From positions 2,147,939 to 2,211,938 of the forward strand of contig JABBOT010000027.1 in the NCBI GenBank assembly GCA_016165875.1: a stretch of DNA of 64,000 nt, in the 5' to 3' direction. The notes under the pieces were generated by a model that made no database searches, had not been told where the DNA came from, and was given only the letters and a program-made list of their open reading frames with translations. This DNA comes from Acanthopleura granulata. Taxonomy: Eukaryota; Mollusca; Polyplacophora; Chitonida; Chitonidae. Numbering within the stretch: the first letter of the stretch is position 1; each line of letters starts with the position of its first letter. Of this stretch, positions 25,801 to 37,907 are shown in pieces. A program made the position numbers and the translations under genes.

Positions 25801-28800
25801 AGAAGATTGATTAATTCCACTTGGAACCAAGTCACAAATGTGTGGGAAAAGATTCTGCATTAAGCACATGTCTGCATCAGCCGATCAATACCTCAATCCT
25901 GTGAAAATTATATGAACATAAATTGTCTCTGCTCACAACCCGATCATACTTTGATAACTTACATTATTATACTATTCAACAATTACATCATCATAGTTGC
26001 CACTCATGGCAAGCAAGCCGTCGTGTCTTTGCTCACAAACAAACCAGCATATTAATTATAAGGTTGTAACTATCACTAAACAACTTGGTAATAATAAGGT
26101 CGGAGTTTTACATTCACTGACCATTAAGCCGTCAAAATATTTATATCTTTCAGCAGTGATCAATGTTATAGATGAATGGGTCAAATAATTACGGACATTT
26201 GTTGAATACAACACTGCTTCTGTGTTGGTATTTCTTGTCGGCACAACTTAACCACTGGTATCTGGTCTTCCATACAGCAAGGTGTCAAACTAAACTGGAT
26301 GTATTGTGTGAAAGAAAACATGATATTTCGTGGCACTATGAGGTAAATGAAGTGAATCTGGGGTTGAAGAGACCTGTCAGCAGGAGATCGAGTCTGTCAG
26401 CGCTCACGAGATGTCTTCAGAAGAGACCCACACAAACAGCCAGCACTTAAGTCATGTCATTCCTCACAGTCCCCTCTCCCCTCTGATCATTTATGAGGGG
26501 AGGGGGCAGCAAACCCACAGGTAAACTCTGCCTAATTGTGCCTGTCTGATAATACAGAATGAAATGTTTATAGAACTTGTTCATATTTCTTTGTGGCTGC
26601 GCCTGTTTCCATGAAGCATGACTGTGGGATAGGCCATGGTGGCTGGGGATACACACCCCTGTGCATGGTGGGAAAAGTGACAGGCAGTTGGGTGGAGAGG
26701 GAAGCTGTGACCAGACACAAAACCCCTCATCTTATCTCTGCTTAACATGCTAAACTTTCACATTCAGCTCGCTCTGATCTTTAATGTGCTCCCTGACAGC
26801 CTCAAATGCATCTCACTGGACCATTGTAAGTGGGCTATGATCAACCAAACAAATACGCTAAAAGCACGAACAATTACAATCTGTACAAGTCACAAGATAA
26901 AGAAAGTGAAATGGAAACGTATGTCAATACTATACTCCTGAGCAAATCTCACCCCTCTATCCATGCTGGCATGACAGCCACACAGAACAACAAACCGAAT
27001 TCCATCTGCTGCAAAGATCATTGATGAATACAGTAACTGTCATGGATTGACAAGCTTCCACACAATCGATTACCATTGCCACTTTTCTTCAGCTGTCCAC
27101 ACAAAGAGCGTACATAAAGGCGTAGTGCTTTAATTTGATGGGAGCCTCCTCTATCACCGTTTGATGTTGTATAACCTTTTATACCCGCCCCATTCCAGAA
27201 AACCCACATTTCTTTGACAAGAAGTACAAATACTTACATGATACGGAAGCAATCAACCAATCAGGCCTTAAGAAAACACATATCTGTAGCCCTTTGCGGT
27301 TTACCATTAGTGAATCTATATTTCCACAGATTTTACTACAATGTAAAAAATAAAGAGAACTACATCTTGTATAAAATTTGATGTGATTTGGATGAGCAAC
27401 AAACAACCATTGTAAGTTTGATATTACAACAACACCCACAAAGGCCCGCACATTTCAGCAACAAGTGCACCTGATGCTGATATTCATTTGGTTTGAACTT
27501 TAGTGAGAGTGTTTGTTCAAAAAGTCCATGTTCACTGACCCTTGCTTTTATGACGACATGGTTAAGATGGCAGATTAGCATAGCAAACCAGTTCATTTTC
27601 ACTTTATGATCAGATCACAAGAAGCAGGTAACCCTTTGAAGTCTATCGGATTTGCCCACCAATCCTGTCACATTCACACCTGAATGACTCCAGCGCCATA
27701 CACCGTTATCTGACCACAAAAACCATTTTCATTCTTTGATGTCCTAAACACACTAGTTTAATATCTCTACAAGGTGACTAAGCATGACCTCTAACTGCCA
27801 AAAGGATGTCTGTATTTTCACCACAAGTCAGATAGATATCTCACTGAACCATCAGGAAATATGTTCACAATATCCATTTCCATATAGGAAGAATGTCCAA
27901 GAGGGCAAAGGTCAAGAGTTAGATATTCATTTCACTCAGGCAGTTTTGTATTATCACCAAGACTGGCCACACCACTGTTACCACTGGATGTTCCGTTTCA
28001 TGCTAATTACTGCCAGTCAAGCGCAATAACCTGTCTGGGGTGTAAGTTAGAGCCCCTGGGCCATGCCCCCCCCCCTACCCTCCCTTCAACTTGGAGAACA
28101 CTAATCTTTGTACATAGGCCAGCACGACCTAACACCACCATAGCCTAGCTAATTGTGTGGAGGAGCTCAGAAACAGGAAATCAACCATATGCCTATCACA
28201 ACAATTAAACTATGTATATAATAACCCACAGCAAAATGCATCAATTCATTGCCATAAACAGTGTCATTATATTAATGCCTGGAAGAATTTGAGAAACAGT
28301 ATGTCTTGTATATTATGCCTATGATGTACAACCTGTGGCCTGGGAGAGAGAAAAGCAAGCCATAACTGTGAACAGCAATCTGTTTTAGGCCCTATTTTAT
28401 AGCAAGTTAAGTTATCTGACAAGACACTAACAGTAATGACTGCATATGAGTTAACCAGAGATGTTGTGGTGCAGCAAACTAGCTAGACATAATCATTTGA
28501 CAAAATTATTTAATTTACCCTTGTAATAATTGCTTTCATATGCCCAAGCTGTCTGCACCATGTCAGCAAGTTTCCATCTGGCTGGCTGAACTCTGCATAT
28601 GTAACCTAGGAACTAATGATTTCAACCGTCACAAAACAACATGTTGTAGTTTTACTAAGCAGACAAAAATACCTTTACCTTATGATGAAAAAATTTTTCA
28701 GAAATAAATTGCTTTTCAAGTTGCCCTTTACGCATGTACATGTACAAAAGGATTTAGTTCTTAATGGAGAAAGAACTTTGAGTTTTGTGGAACTCTGGAA

Positions 28801-30162
28801 CTGTCCAAGACTATAGCTGCTGTCACAAAAAATAGAAAACATTCAAGTATCAACAGTATTTGATTTTATCAAGTAAACATATTGGTAAAATTCATTCAGC
28901 TATATAATAGCACAGGGCTTAAATGCAGCCTATATAGGCTAATGCAGACAACCAATGCAATATTCCAAAAACAGCTTTGTAGGCTTGAGGCCCTCTTGCA
29001 TCAATGAATGCTTTCTACCCATCAATCTTTTGATTTCTTCAGTACTTCACCATAAACAAGCACTCTGTTTCATTCTTTACAATAGCAAATGTCTATTAAA
29101 TACAGATATATTAATATCCAATATCTCAATTGAAGTTCACACAGGAAATGTAAAGCTGTGAACACAGAATGTCAGCGCAGCACTGCATTTATTCATGCTG
29201 CTTTGTAAAGGTATATTTGTGGCACTCACACGGCTATCCACAAAGAATACAAATATGGACAAGTCACTCTAAATGCAGACTGGCTGGTTGCCGGGCAGGG
29301 AGAGGCAAACTGCCAGAGTTCAGTACCAAGTGTCAGCCAGCAAATTAATAGTGACAAGTATTATGACACATGAAAACCTGGCAAAAAGATGGCCCTTGGT
29401 GGAACAGGGGCAGGAATTAATACAGTAGACCTAGTGGTAAAAAAAGCCGCCGAGTTCTGTCAGTGGGGGCTGAATTCAGCAACACCTGGTGACATATCTT
29501 CTTCACTCCGTCCCCTAATTATCTGCCACTTCAAATATGCCGCTATTTAGCTCTCTTCTTACGACCATTACACCTAGAGATGAACTGCTTAACCTCTCTG
29601 GCAAAGGAAGGTTTCCCTTCAAATACAGAGACATAGTAATGTGATCAGCTTGTAACACTTGCTACACAATATGAGGTAACACTTCACTTTTCAGATTCTA
29701 GCTAGACTGACATAAAACACTACACAAATATATATTAACTGCGGCTAAAATAAAATTCAGCAAACACTCATATAAGAACATTTTTCTAACAGTAACCTTA
29801 CAAAACTCTCCACACAATGTGTATTGTATATGACAGTAATCACAGGTACTAGATATACATACTCCACGACTTTTTCACCTAGTATTAACAACAGTATCAT
29901 ATAGTTTACCCAGAAAATGAATGAGTTTTCCTTGTTTGATTGTTTGTTGTTGTTGTTTTTGTTTTTTTTTTCAGTGTTTCATATGACATTTAAAGAGCTT
30001 TTCAATGGAAAGACTCCTGCATCAAAGCCAGTGAGTGGAAGTTGAAAATCAGCAGAGATGGCCAGAATTTGCCAAGATCTAGTGACTCTAGACACAGTTA
30101 ACTCAGCTAGACATAGTTGAATACCCTTCGCAGATCTCAGGCTTACTATCACCAGAACTACA
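22900..30162. other. long AT-rich stretch without recognisable genes
   Basis: No exon or RNA gene is recognised. It contains a possible second TTAA-bounded element (22,900-23,198, see findings), a TACGTATA palindrome (25,533-25,571), a C-rich run near 28,066-28,080, a moderately GC-richer patch at 29,280-29,530 and a TTG/T-rich run at 29,941-29,972. Short frames here show no domain features. Confidence 0.4.
25533..25571. repeat. TACGTATA palindromic microsatellite
   Basis: Repeated TACGTATA words form overlapping perfect palindromes and could fold back on themselves. The surrounding 102-codon minus frame and 67-codon plus frame both read through it as Tyr/Val/Ile-rich strings, so neither is credible as a gene. 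Confidence 0.8.
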
Positions 30163-30457
30163 ACAAACTTAATTAAGGGCCTCCGTGGCTCAGTCGGTTA
30201 GCGAGCTATCGCAGCACAATGACCCAAAGCCTCCCACCAATGCGGTCGCTGTGAGTTCAAGACCAGCTCATGCTGGCTTCCTCTCCGGCCGTACGTGGAA
30301 AGGTCTGCCAGCAACCTGCGGATGGTCGTGGGTTTCCTCCAGGCTCTGCTCGGTTTCCTCCCAGCAGGATGCTGGCTGCCGATGTATAAGTGAAATATTC
30401 TTGAGTACAGCGTAAAACACCAATCAAATAACTAAATAAATAAACAAACTCAATTAA
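30163..30457 (+). mobile_element. full-length tRNA-derived SINE with target-site duplication (family A)
   Basis: The body runs from 30,177 (GGGCCTCCGTGGCTCAGTCG) to an (AAATA)n tail ending at about 30,443. The head has an RNA polymerase III A box, TGGCTCAGTCGG (30,186-30,197), and a B box, AGTTCAAGACC (30,254-30,264), so it is tRNA-derived. The body holds the family blocks CTTCCTCTCCGGCCGTACG, GGTCTGCCAGCAACCTGCGG and GTATAAGTGAAATATTCTTG. It is flanked by ACAAACTTAATTAA (30,163-30,176) and ACAAACTCAATTAA (30,444-30,457), a 14-bp target-site duplication with one mismatch, as left by LINE-driven insertion. The short plus and minus frames inside it are shadows. Confidence 0.92.
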
Positions 30458-32464
30458 CCCCCTCCCCACCTACTGACCCTCCCCCTCCCCACTCACCAAA
30501 ACACTCACGGTTCCCATTCTGTGAATCTGACATATTGAAGAAACTATATGCAAAATCTATATGCAATACAAAAATTTCACATTTTGCCTCGTGCAGCCCA
30601 AAATATTGATAAAATACGGCCATATGTATACATATTTTGAAATGGAACAACTGCTGATTTAAAAAAAACTCAAACTTTATCAAACTTTAATATTGTTCAA
30701 AATAAAGAGAAAGACTGAAAAAAATCAGAGCTGTTTTTCAAAATGCTTATTTTTCACCAGTTTTTTTAAATTTTAATTTTTTTTGGCTCAATTGGATAAT
30801 TTACTAATTAAACTAAAGAAGAGTCCCACAGATTTTTGATATTCATCTTAGGTGGTTCTGAGTGATCATTTAAATTGATCTGAGTGATCAATTGGTCAGG
30901 ATTCACGCAGTGAGAGAGAATAAGTGGAGGTTGGGTGGTAGAGCAATTTAGTTTTCCACACTTTTCCCCATCCTCCTTACTTCATAACTTTTGGAGCATA
31001 CATGACGCTCAGGGGTTGTCTTATGATAGATCATATGTCTGAGCAATAGGCTGTGCTAAAGTAAATTTAGACGTCTGTTTTTTCCATTATCCTACATTTC
31101 TGCTAGGCAAATAAACAAAAAGCCACAGTATCCCTATAATGGTGCATATTGCTTGCCTATATGAAGTTATATTAGTCCATACTGTCAGAGGTGCACTGCA
31201 CTGCACCTATGCAAGCTTTTCTAGTAAATTATTACTTACTAGAAAGCCAGTCAGCTTATGCAAAGACGATACATTGTAAACATAAGACCAATACACTTGT
31301 ATCTCAGGCTCTTGGCAATAACCTTTGAGTATACCAATGCAAAATTACATTTTTGCATTGTTTTTTTTTTTTTGTTTTGTTTTTACCAAGAATTACAAAT
31401 GCAATACACTTTGCTAACATTGTGTGTTGGGAAACAGAGGTTCCCATTACCATTATCAAGGCATTACATAATACACTGCATCAACTTAAAATGCATTTTC
31501 GAAGGAAAATAAAGTAACAAAAAAAAAAAAACACAAAACAGACTTCAGCTGCTGAGAGCTACCTACTTTTCAAACAAAGTTTGTATCATATATTTCACGG
31601 AATCTGTCACAATCAGGTAACAGGTCAAAATTTTATGTCAAATACAGTATGTATCACTAAAGAACAATGTAAAGCCTCTGCTTCAATGTAAATTTTCAGT
31701 AAAACCAAATACAAACATCTTTTCGAATGGCGTGGGTATGGCCAACTACACATTTATTTCTCATGGCTTAATTAGAGCCATACTTATTTCGTTTTAGCAT
31801 ATGTGGCTTGTCTCATGTGAACAATATTTCAAATATATTCAAGAAGTCGCTGTGGGCGTGTATGCCAACTCAGCAAAGTCATATACAGGCTATATATAGG
31901 CGTAGATACAAATTTTGACAGGAATCAAATTATGCTCAAACTAATTCACTTTAACCACTTGTGACAGGCGTGAATGGCTCAAACACTGGAATTAATGTTA
32001 TGTATAAAAGAATCCAGAGTTTATCTTAAAGCCCATCTCTAAAGCTTGGCAGTTCAAAGTTGACAGCGAGGCCGTGTAGGCGCCTATGCAAGGGGACTAC
32101 CTGCTATAAAAGTGAGCATGAATCCCGTCGTCGACCGCCCACCAATATATCGCCCCGATACATTACAGGCTGTGCCACGGCACGTACAATCCCACCCTAA
32201 CACGCTTTAAACTGATACACTATCCCGAAAAACTATTCTTGAATATCACTGTGTGGTTAACAATTAATTTAAGAAATAATATCAACCAACTAGCGTGCAG
32301 TACATGTATATTTATTTAAATTCGGCAGACGTTTACTGGTTTAGTCATGGATGGTGTCAAGTTTGCATAATTGGATTTTGATAAATGTAAATCCTGGGAC
32401 CTACACATATAAGTGAATTTCTACAACTGATTGGATTAGGGAGTATTTTCACGGAAAGCCTCAC
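30458..32464 (-). other. probable start of intron 1 of the reeler-domain gene
   Basis: This follows the splice donor at 32,464/32,463 of the minus-strand exon. It starts (30,459-30,500) with a C/T-rich patch, contains poly-T and poly-A runs (31,359-31,371, 31,518-31,531) and becomes GC-richer beyond 32,000. No second exon is recognised in it. Confidence 0.45.
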
Positions 32465-32735
32465 CTGTGTAGACCTCGCCGGGGATGTAACCGTCGGGGG
32501 AGGGCACCCCTAACACCCTAACCCGGAAGCCGTTGTCCCCCGGGGTACGCTGAGCGGTGGTGTGTCGGGGGTACCGCTCACAAATCCGCCGGTGGAATGG
32601 CACTCTCTGACGCTGGTGATGGTGATGGCGATGTCTAGCGTGAAGTTGTCCTTGCGTCACGTCGTCGCCATTCGTCTGAAGTAAACACGGTATAGTTATC
32701 ACCAACAGGTACAGACGAATATCCCAAAACCACAT
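32465..32735 (-). CDS. first coding exon of a secreted reeler-domain protein, F-spondin-like
   Basis: The exon encodes about 90 residues. Residues 1-23 from the chosen Met (MWFWDIRLYLLVITIPCLL...) form a signal peptide. A His/Arg-rich linker (HRHHHH) follows, then a cysteine and the start of a reeler-type domain: CERYP...TPGDNGFRVRVLG and IPGEVYT. That pattern (Cys, PGDxGF, YxPGexYt) is what I know from the N-terminus of F-spondin (SPON1) homologues, secreted matrix proteins in cell adhesion and axon guidance. The frame ends in CAG/GTGAGG, a consensus donor (exon base 32,465, intron from 32,464, phase 1). The in-frame ATG at 32,762, after a stop just upstream, would add nine residues; the ATG at 32,735 is preferred because it has A at -3 and directly precedes the signal peptide. 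Later exons should lie at lower coordinates; none was found, so intron 1 may exceed 32 kb. Another reeler protein is possible. Confidence 0.65.
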
Positions 32736-33230
32736 ACTGTCTCTCACTCCAGTATAAAGCATAAAGTCTCAATTGCTGCTGTGTTCTGTTTTCATTGGAA
32801 GCCCAGCGCTCAGTTAAATCGCGACACTGGGTTAATTTTTCGAAGAATTCCACTCGTTGAAGTTGAAACCGTTGAACGGTCCTCAAATCGGTGTCAGCGA
32901 TTTGGCAATTGTTTCCGTTGCTGGTATTATCACATTCTCCTAACGTAAGCCGTGCTTCCCTATATCTCTGCTTTACCGCAAGTCCTGAGATAATCTCAAC
33001 CTCATGCGTACCAAATGTTTACACACTTTATCGCACGAGCTCCGTTCCGTCACCGCAAATTCCATTGGATAAATACTCCTGATAAAACCACGCCTTCCGC
33101 GTTGACTGGCGTGTAAGTCTGACGGCACTCTGAAAGAAGTGGCTGTTCTCAATCGAATCCCGCGAGAATGTCACGCCGCCGCACATACTCTGTTCGTCGG
33201 ATGTATACATGTATACCATCTCAGTGAAAA
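32736..33230 (-). promoter_or_regulatory. probable 5' UTR and promoter region of the reeler gene
   Basis: The sequence upstream of the start codon is visibly richer in CpG than the surrounding AT-rich DNA (CGCGAGAATG, CACGCCGCCG, CGTTGACTGGCG). No TATA box at a convincing distance was found. Open frames on both strands here (for example minus 32,635-32,886 and 33,028-33,219) look like products of the GC-richer composition. The transcription start cannot be placed from sequence alone. Confidence 0.35.
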
Positions 33231-33764
33231 ATACCTACAGCATGTCTGAGAGATGGGAAAAGTTGTGTAAGAAAGAATTATTTATCAGTAGATTTCAAGA
33301 AAAAGCAACAGAAAACCTTTAAAAAGTCATATACAGAGGTTTTGTTGTCTCACAATGTCTTATGTCAATCTGTTAAAGCAACACATTCAAAGATGGTTGA
33401 CTTTAATGTGTTAATATGCAGAACATAAATTTAACAAAGACTAGGACTGAATGAGGGGATGTTTTAGAGTGTCCCTACTAACAATACAAACAGCAGAAGA
33501 GTGGCGAGCCAACACTCTTTTGACAGCCCTATTGATAAGGATCTTGTCAGGATATTTATGATCTGGTAATTTATGGCCGTATACATACCAGATCTGGTTA
33601 GGGACGGGATGAAAACATTTTTACAAGACAGAAGTGATCGTCGTTAGCAGAGAAAGTACAGGATGTTCGTGATGCCGTGACAATATCGTCACACTACAGC
33701 GACTATACCAGTATATGATATGACTGTGGTACGATGGCCAGTAAGGGCCATCGCCTGGTTGAGA

Positions 33765-34020
33765 CAATTTCTCAGTGCGACAACTCGACATGACGACTCA
33801 TCTACGCGACATGCAGGTACTATTCACGGCATCCTGTTCCAATGCACGATATAGCGACTCTACTGCGTGATAACACGAGTGCACGTACGTGTGACAGTCC
33901 TATTCCACCTTATACTTACGCGACAACCCGACTCTATGCATTGACGCAATTCGACAAGGTGAGACAAACGGGTTCTGCGTTGTGACAGCTCGAAATTGGG
34001 ACAGAAAAAAAAATAGACAC
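33765..34020 (-). repeat. degenerate 15-16-nt array, left (inverted) arm
   Basis: Motifs such as GCGACAACTCGACATGACGA (from 33,777), CGCGACAACCCGACT (from 33,919), AATTCGACAAGGTGAGACAA and GTGACAGCTCGAA recur at roughly 15-nt spacing. They are the reverse complement in character (CGACAA, GTGACA) of the TTGTCAC-type monomers of the right arm at 34,123-34,370. Repetition is weak and the edges are approximate. Confidence 0.45.
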
Positions 34021-34122
34021 GCAACAGTGCGACGTCTTGATAATAACAGTGGAAGCCATGCAGCCATCATATAGTTTGCCAAGCAGCCGAGTCGTCATTT
34101 TGTGAACGTATGACTTGTGAAT

Positions 34123-34370
34123 TTGTCACTTTACTAGTTTTCATTTTGTCCGTTTGTCAGGTTTCCTGTAGTCACTTTATTCGATTGTCACTTAGCATGA
34201 TTGTCTCTTTGGTTTTCTGTAACGTTGTCCGCTTGTAGCTTTGGTTTTAGCTATTTCCATGTCCGCTTTATCCAGCTGTCACTTATCCGGTTGTCACTTT
34301 GTCCTGTTGTCACTTGGACTCGTTGTTACTTTACCCGGTTGTCGCTTTGTCCGATTATTGCGTTATCTAG
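34123..34370 (+). repeat. degenerate 15-16-nt array, right arm
   Basis: About sixteen monomers of the type TTGTCACTTTGTCCG follow each other, for example TTGTCACTTTACTAG, TAGTCACTTTATTCGA, CTGTCACTTATCCGG and TTGTCACTTTGTCCT. Spacing is 15-17 nt. Two overlapping plus-strand frames (34,201-34,446 and 34,241-34,426) read through as Ser/Leu/Val strings because the monomers lack frequent stops; they are not credible genes. Confidence 0.75.
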
Positions 34371-36159
34371 AATTTTCTCGTTTTCGCATCATGCACATAT
34401 TCGATGGTCGTTACTCGCTATCATAGCCAATCGACAGTTCAGGTAATGTTGTTGATATCAATGTTGTAATCTATACACGCAGGAGCATCTGAGGTGGCCA
34501 ACTGTGTGTGGCTTGATTTCAAGAGGTCGTCAGTGAAGATTTCTCCCTGGCATACCCCACCCTGCATGCGTGCTGTTGTTACAGTGTCCAGGGTATAAAA
34601 ATGTTACGGTACGGCTTTACGATAATGACCTGAACCAGTCACTGGTATATTGTGCTTTAGAAATGCGATCAGCTCGAGAGAGATCAGCTTCACGTGTTTC
34701 TAGATGTGCAGAAAACTAACACCTACAGGATTGTTTACTGGCGTATGAAGAATTTTTGGAAAGGCCATGTACATGTATGGCTGCATACCCTCCTTTATGT
34801 AGAGTTCCGAAAGTCGACGTCAGTATATATTTGGACTCGGTGACCATCCAGAGAGTATAACATGACCACAGAATGTTCCTTGATTATATCGGTTCGGTGA
34901 TGACAGGTCGTCCAAATATATGCACCCAAGAAGCATCACTTCGCTGGGAAGCTCTACTCTGTTTTGAAATATTTGCCTTGAACCATATTACCCCTTTACC
35001 ATGGAATTATGGATTCGTTTCATTATGTAAAGCTTTATTTTTGTGCTATTTTCTTTCACTCCGTTTCATGACCCCCTCGCTGTTGCCAGAGTTTCATATA
35101 CATTACGTATACATTTCTTTGTTGACTCCAAGTTCTGAAATATTCTGCAGACTGTACAAAAAACTTCGCGAAATAAACCAAACTTCCTCGTCTGTATGTC
35201 TGGTTGATGTGTATAGGTTATTTCTGTTTATCTGCTATTGAGGATTTTGGTCATAATCCGAAATTTCAGCATCTGAAGAATATTTCACGTTTGTGTCAAC
35301 GATCGGGGTTAATCGTAGAGAGGTCACTGTACAGACCCCGCACCTGAAAATCCTCCTGTTTTAGAGTCAAGGGTCTTTGACCCCCTATCGACGTCATTAC
35401 GGTTTGTCAACTGTGAATATTTTACTTATTTTTAAATGTGCATGTATATGTACACAGAAATGGAAAGGCTGGTTTTCGATCAAAATATGACCCATTTTGA
35501 TTTTTTAGTTATGTATCTATTTCTTTGACTCTTTGGTTAACTACATACAACAGAACTTTTCATTTATGCCACTGGGGTGCGTATTAAAGATAAACCGGAG
35601 AATTTGTAATAAACCACCAACCTTTGACCAGTTATTGGCGAACTTTTCAACGATGTGACACAGATGTATACGTCATAATGTTAGAAGTCAAACGCATTTT
35701 CATGAAACCAGAATGGCCGTCCTGGGTATAATTGACGGAACTTTGGCAAGTTACTGAAGAATATTTCGGAGTCATTTCCACTGGTGACTCAGCGCAGATA
35801 GTGATATGCACACCATATGCGCAGATTCGAGACACGAGGCCTCCAACCAACGTTATATGGACTGAGACAACGGGCATCTTCGACAGACTATTGTGGCAAC
35901 AATAAATAGTGAAAGCGGAAGAATCCAGAAATTCTCTATCCACGACCGGGACTGAAGCTGCACCATTCTATTTCCTAGCGACTGCACGAAAGACAACCCA
36001 CTTGGCTACGACTGACACCTCATTCTTGAATATACATGTATTCTGTATACATGACCAAAAATTTCGTTTGAGTGAAGATTTCATTTTTCCTCCCGGATTT
36101 CTAGTTCTGTTGCTCTTACAAAAACTTCGAGGGTTTTTGGGAAAGTAGGATTAAATCCT
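34371..36159. other. non-coding stretch, nothing recognised
   Basis: The 122-codon plus frame at 34,873-35,241 is hydrophobic and AT-rich, without a domain I recognise and without clear splice context. The 98-codon minus frame at 35,647-35,943 is likewise featureless. No repeat family recurs here. Confidence 0.4.
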
Positions 36160-36263
36160 TCTGGTTGCCTCTCTGGTCGTATGTGGGAAGGTCCGCCAGC
36201 AAACGTCTGCCCGGTTCCCTCCCACCATAATGCTGAAAAATTCTTTGGCGTAAATCACCAATA
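36160..36263 (+). mobile_element. internally deleted SINE fragment (family A)
   Basis: The blocks GGTTGCCTCTCTGGTCGTA, TGTGGGAAGGTCCGCCAGCA, CCTCCCACCATAATGCTG and a GGCGTAAATCACCAATAA end follow the family order. The segments between CAGCAA and GCCCGGTT, and between GCTG and TTCTTTGGCG, are missing compared with the full copy at 30,177. Confidence 0.7.
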
Positions 36264-37010
36264 ATCAATTATTAGCTATAATCAATAATCAATCAACTAT
36301 TAGAGTCTCTCTTGAAAACATCGTGTCTACGCGTCTTGTGAGTGCTATTTCCTTCACTTTAACGCCCCTTTCAACATTATTTTGATCCCAACATAGGGTT
36401 CACTGCTTGTAGCGGCGCGACATATTGATTGTGCTTTTTAACTGTAATGCGAAGGCCAAGACACTGTGCATACGTGAAGGCTCATCCAATCACAATACAC
36501 ACTTTTACACTCAGATCCCGGATTGGCTCATGTAGGAATCCATGCAAAATTTTTAGACCTCGTGACCGATCTCGGTCCGGATTACGTGAGGTTTGAGACT
36601 CTTTTCATGTACGTGACAACTGGAATACACAACGTCTCTCGCTTCCAGGGAATATATATAATTCAAACTTGTCAAGTACTTGTCGGTCTATATTTAACCG
36701 CGGGCTAGCTGTTGAATCCTTGCAGATGTGTACCACATGCCTATGTATTTGTTGCACTGTGAAAAACAAAATGTACAGCATAATCAAGCTGTTTAACATA
36801 ACAGCTCTGAGATGCTTCGCTTCCTGTATTGATGTTATTAGGAAAAAAAACATGGGACTATGATGATATGTGTAACATTATATCTGATTCTTTCCATCTG
36901 ATTCAAATTCCACACATAATGTACATGTTAAAATGTGCATATATGTTGATCCAACATAATAAAGGTATCATGTAATTAGTTTATGAGTTAGGGAAGCGAT
37001 GGAATAGTTA
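36264..37010. other. non-coding stretch, nothing recognised
   Basis: Only short open frames are present. An AATAATCAATTATTAG-type AT-rich patch follows directly on the SINE fragment. No exon or other element is recognised. Confidence 0.4.
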
Positions 37011-37290
37011 CGACCACTTTCATAAGCCTGAGATTCTTTCCATAAGCTTGGGAACAATAATAATAAGCTTGAGGCCACTTTCGTGAACTACAGACCTCCC
37101 CCTCCCGTTCTTGTATCGGTTTGAGACCCACTTCATGAACTTGAGGCAGACACGTTCATGAGCGGGAAATAAGGGCCCCTTTGTGGGCCTAAGACCCCTG
37201 TCATAAGCTCAAGAACATGTTCGAGACCCTGTCCATTAGCTTCAGACCCCTTTAAAAGCCCAAGGCCCCTTCCATAACCCTAACACCCCA
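37011..37290. repeat. degenerate repeat of about 20-24 nt (GACCCCTTTCATAAGCTTGAG type)
   Basis: Phrases such as CCACTTTCATAAGCCTGAG, TTTCCATAAGCTTGGG, CACTTCATGAACTTGAGGC, CCCCTGTCATAAGCTCAAG, CCCTGTCCATTAGCTTCAG and CCCCTTCCATAACCCTAAC follow one another at about 20-24-nt or double spacing. It is an old, diverged minisatellite. No stop-free frame runs through it. Confidence 0.6.
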
Positions 37291-37907
37291 TTAATTAGGA
37301 ATCGATTTGGAGAGGCTCATAGAGCCCTCAGCCAGAGCTGTCCCAAGCCCATCTTATGTTAATGATGTTAATTCAACATCTTTGCCCGTGTGTGTACAAA
37401 CAAAAGTACTGTTGTCGCGTCACAAGTGTAGCTGAGTAAACTACTTAGCCCTCCCCACATACACATCGGAGAATTTCCGGTCCCTGCATGTTTTGTCAAC
37501 TACAAGTTGCTTCCGATCGGATGTAGGTGTCGCCATGTACGAATAGATCCCGGCTCGAAAGATCACTGTTAAACCATTTATAGAGAAAAACAATTCAGAA
37601 TATTATGTGCTCACTCAAACCTGAGAGCGGAGATATTCCACGCCACTTATATCTGGTATGATGTTCGTATGCGTGATATCGCAGCCATTCTCACAGTAGA
37701 ATTCTTTTTAAAGGCAACGATTGACATTTGTGACGATTCGAATAACAGCAAAAACCATAACAGTGGGATTAAATATGCATTAGATTCTGCATCGAAGTAG
37801 CTGAGTTTTAGTAAACATGTGTAAAATGCGAAACAGTACAGGTATCATTGTTATTTGAGATTTACACTTTCTGGGTATAGCAAAGATTGTGATGGTGAAT
37901 ACTGCCC

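Noticed and set aside
30186..30264. A true tRNA gene
   Set aside because: A and B boxes are present, but the sequence continues into a SINE body with tail and target duplication and does not form a complete tRNA.
32635..32886. 83-codon minus frame overlapping the reeler exon in another frame
   Set aside because: It is a shadow of the GC-richer region; the in-frame signal peptide and reeler start belong to the other frame.
34873..35241. 122-codon plus-strand frame
   Set aside because: AT-rich hydrophobic string with no domain, no splice context and no repeated use elsewhere.
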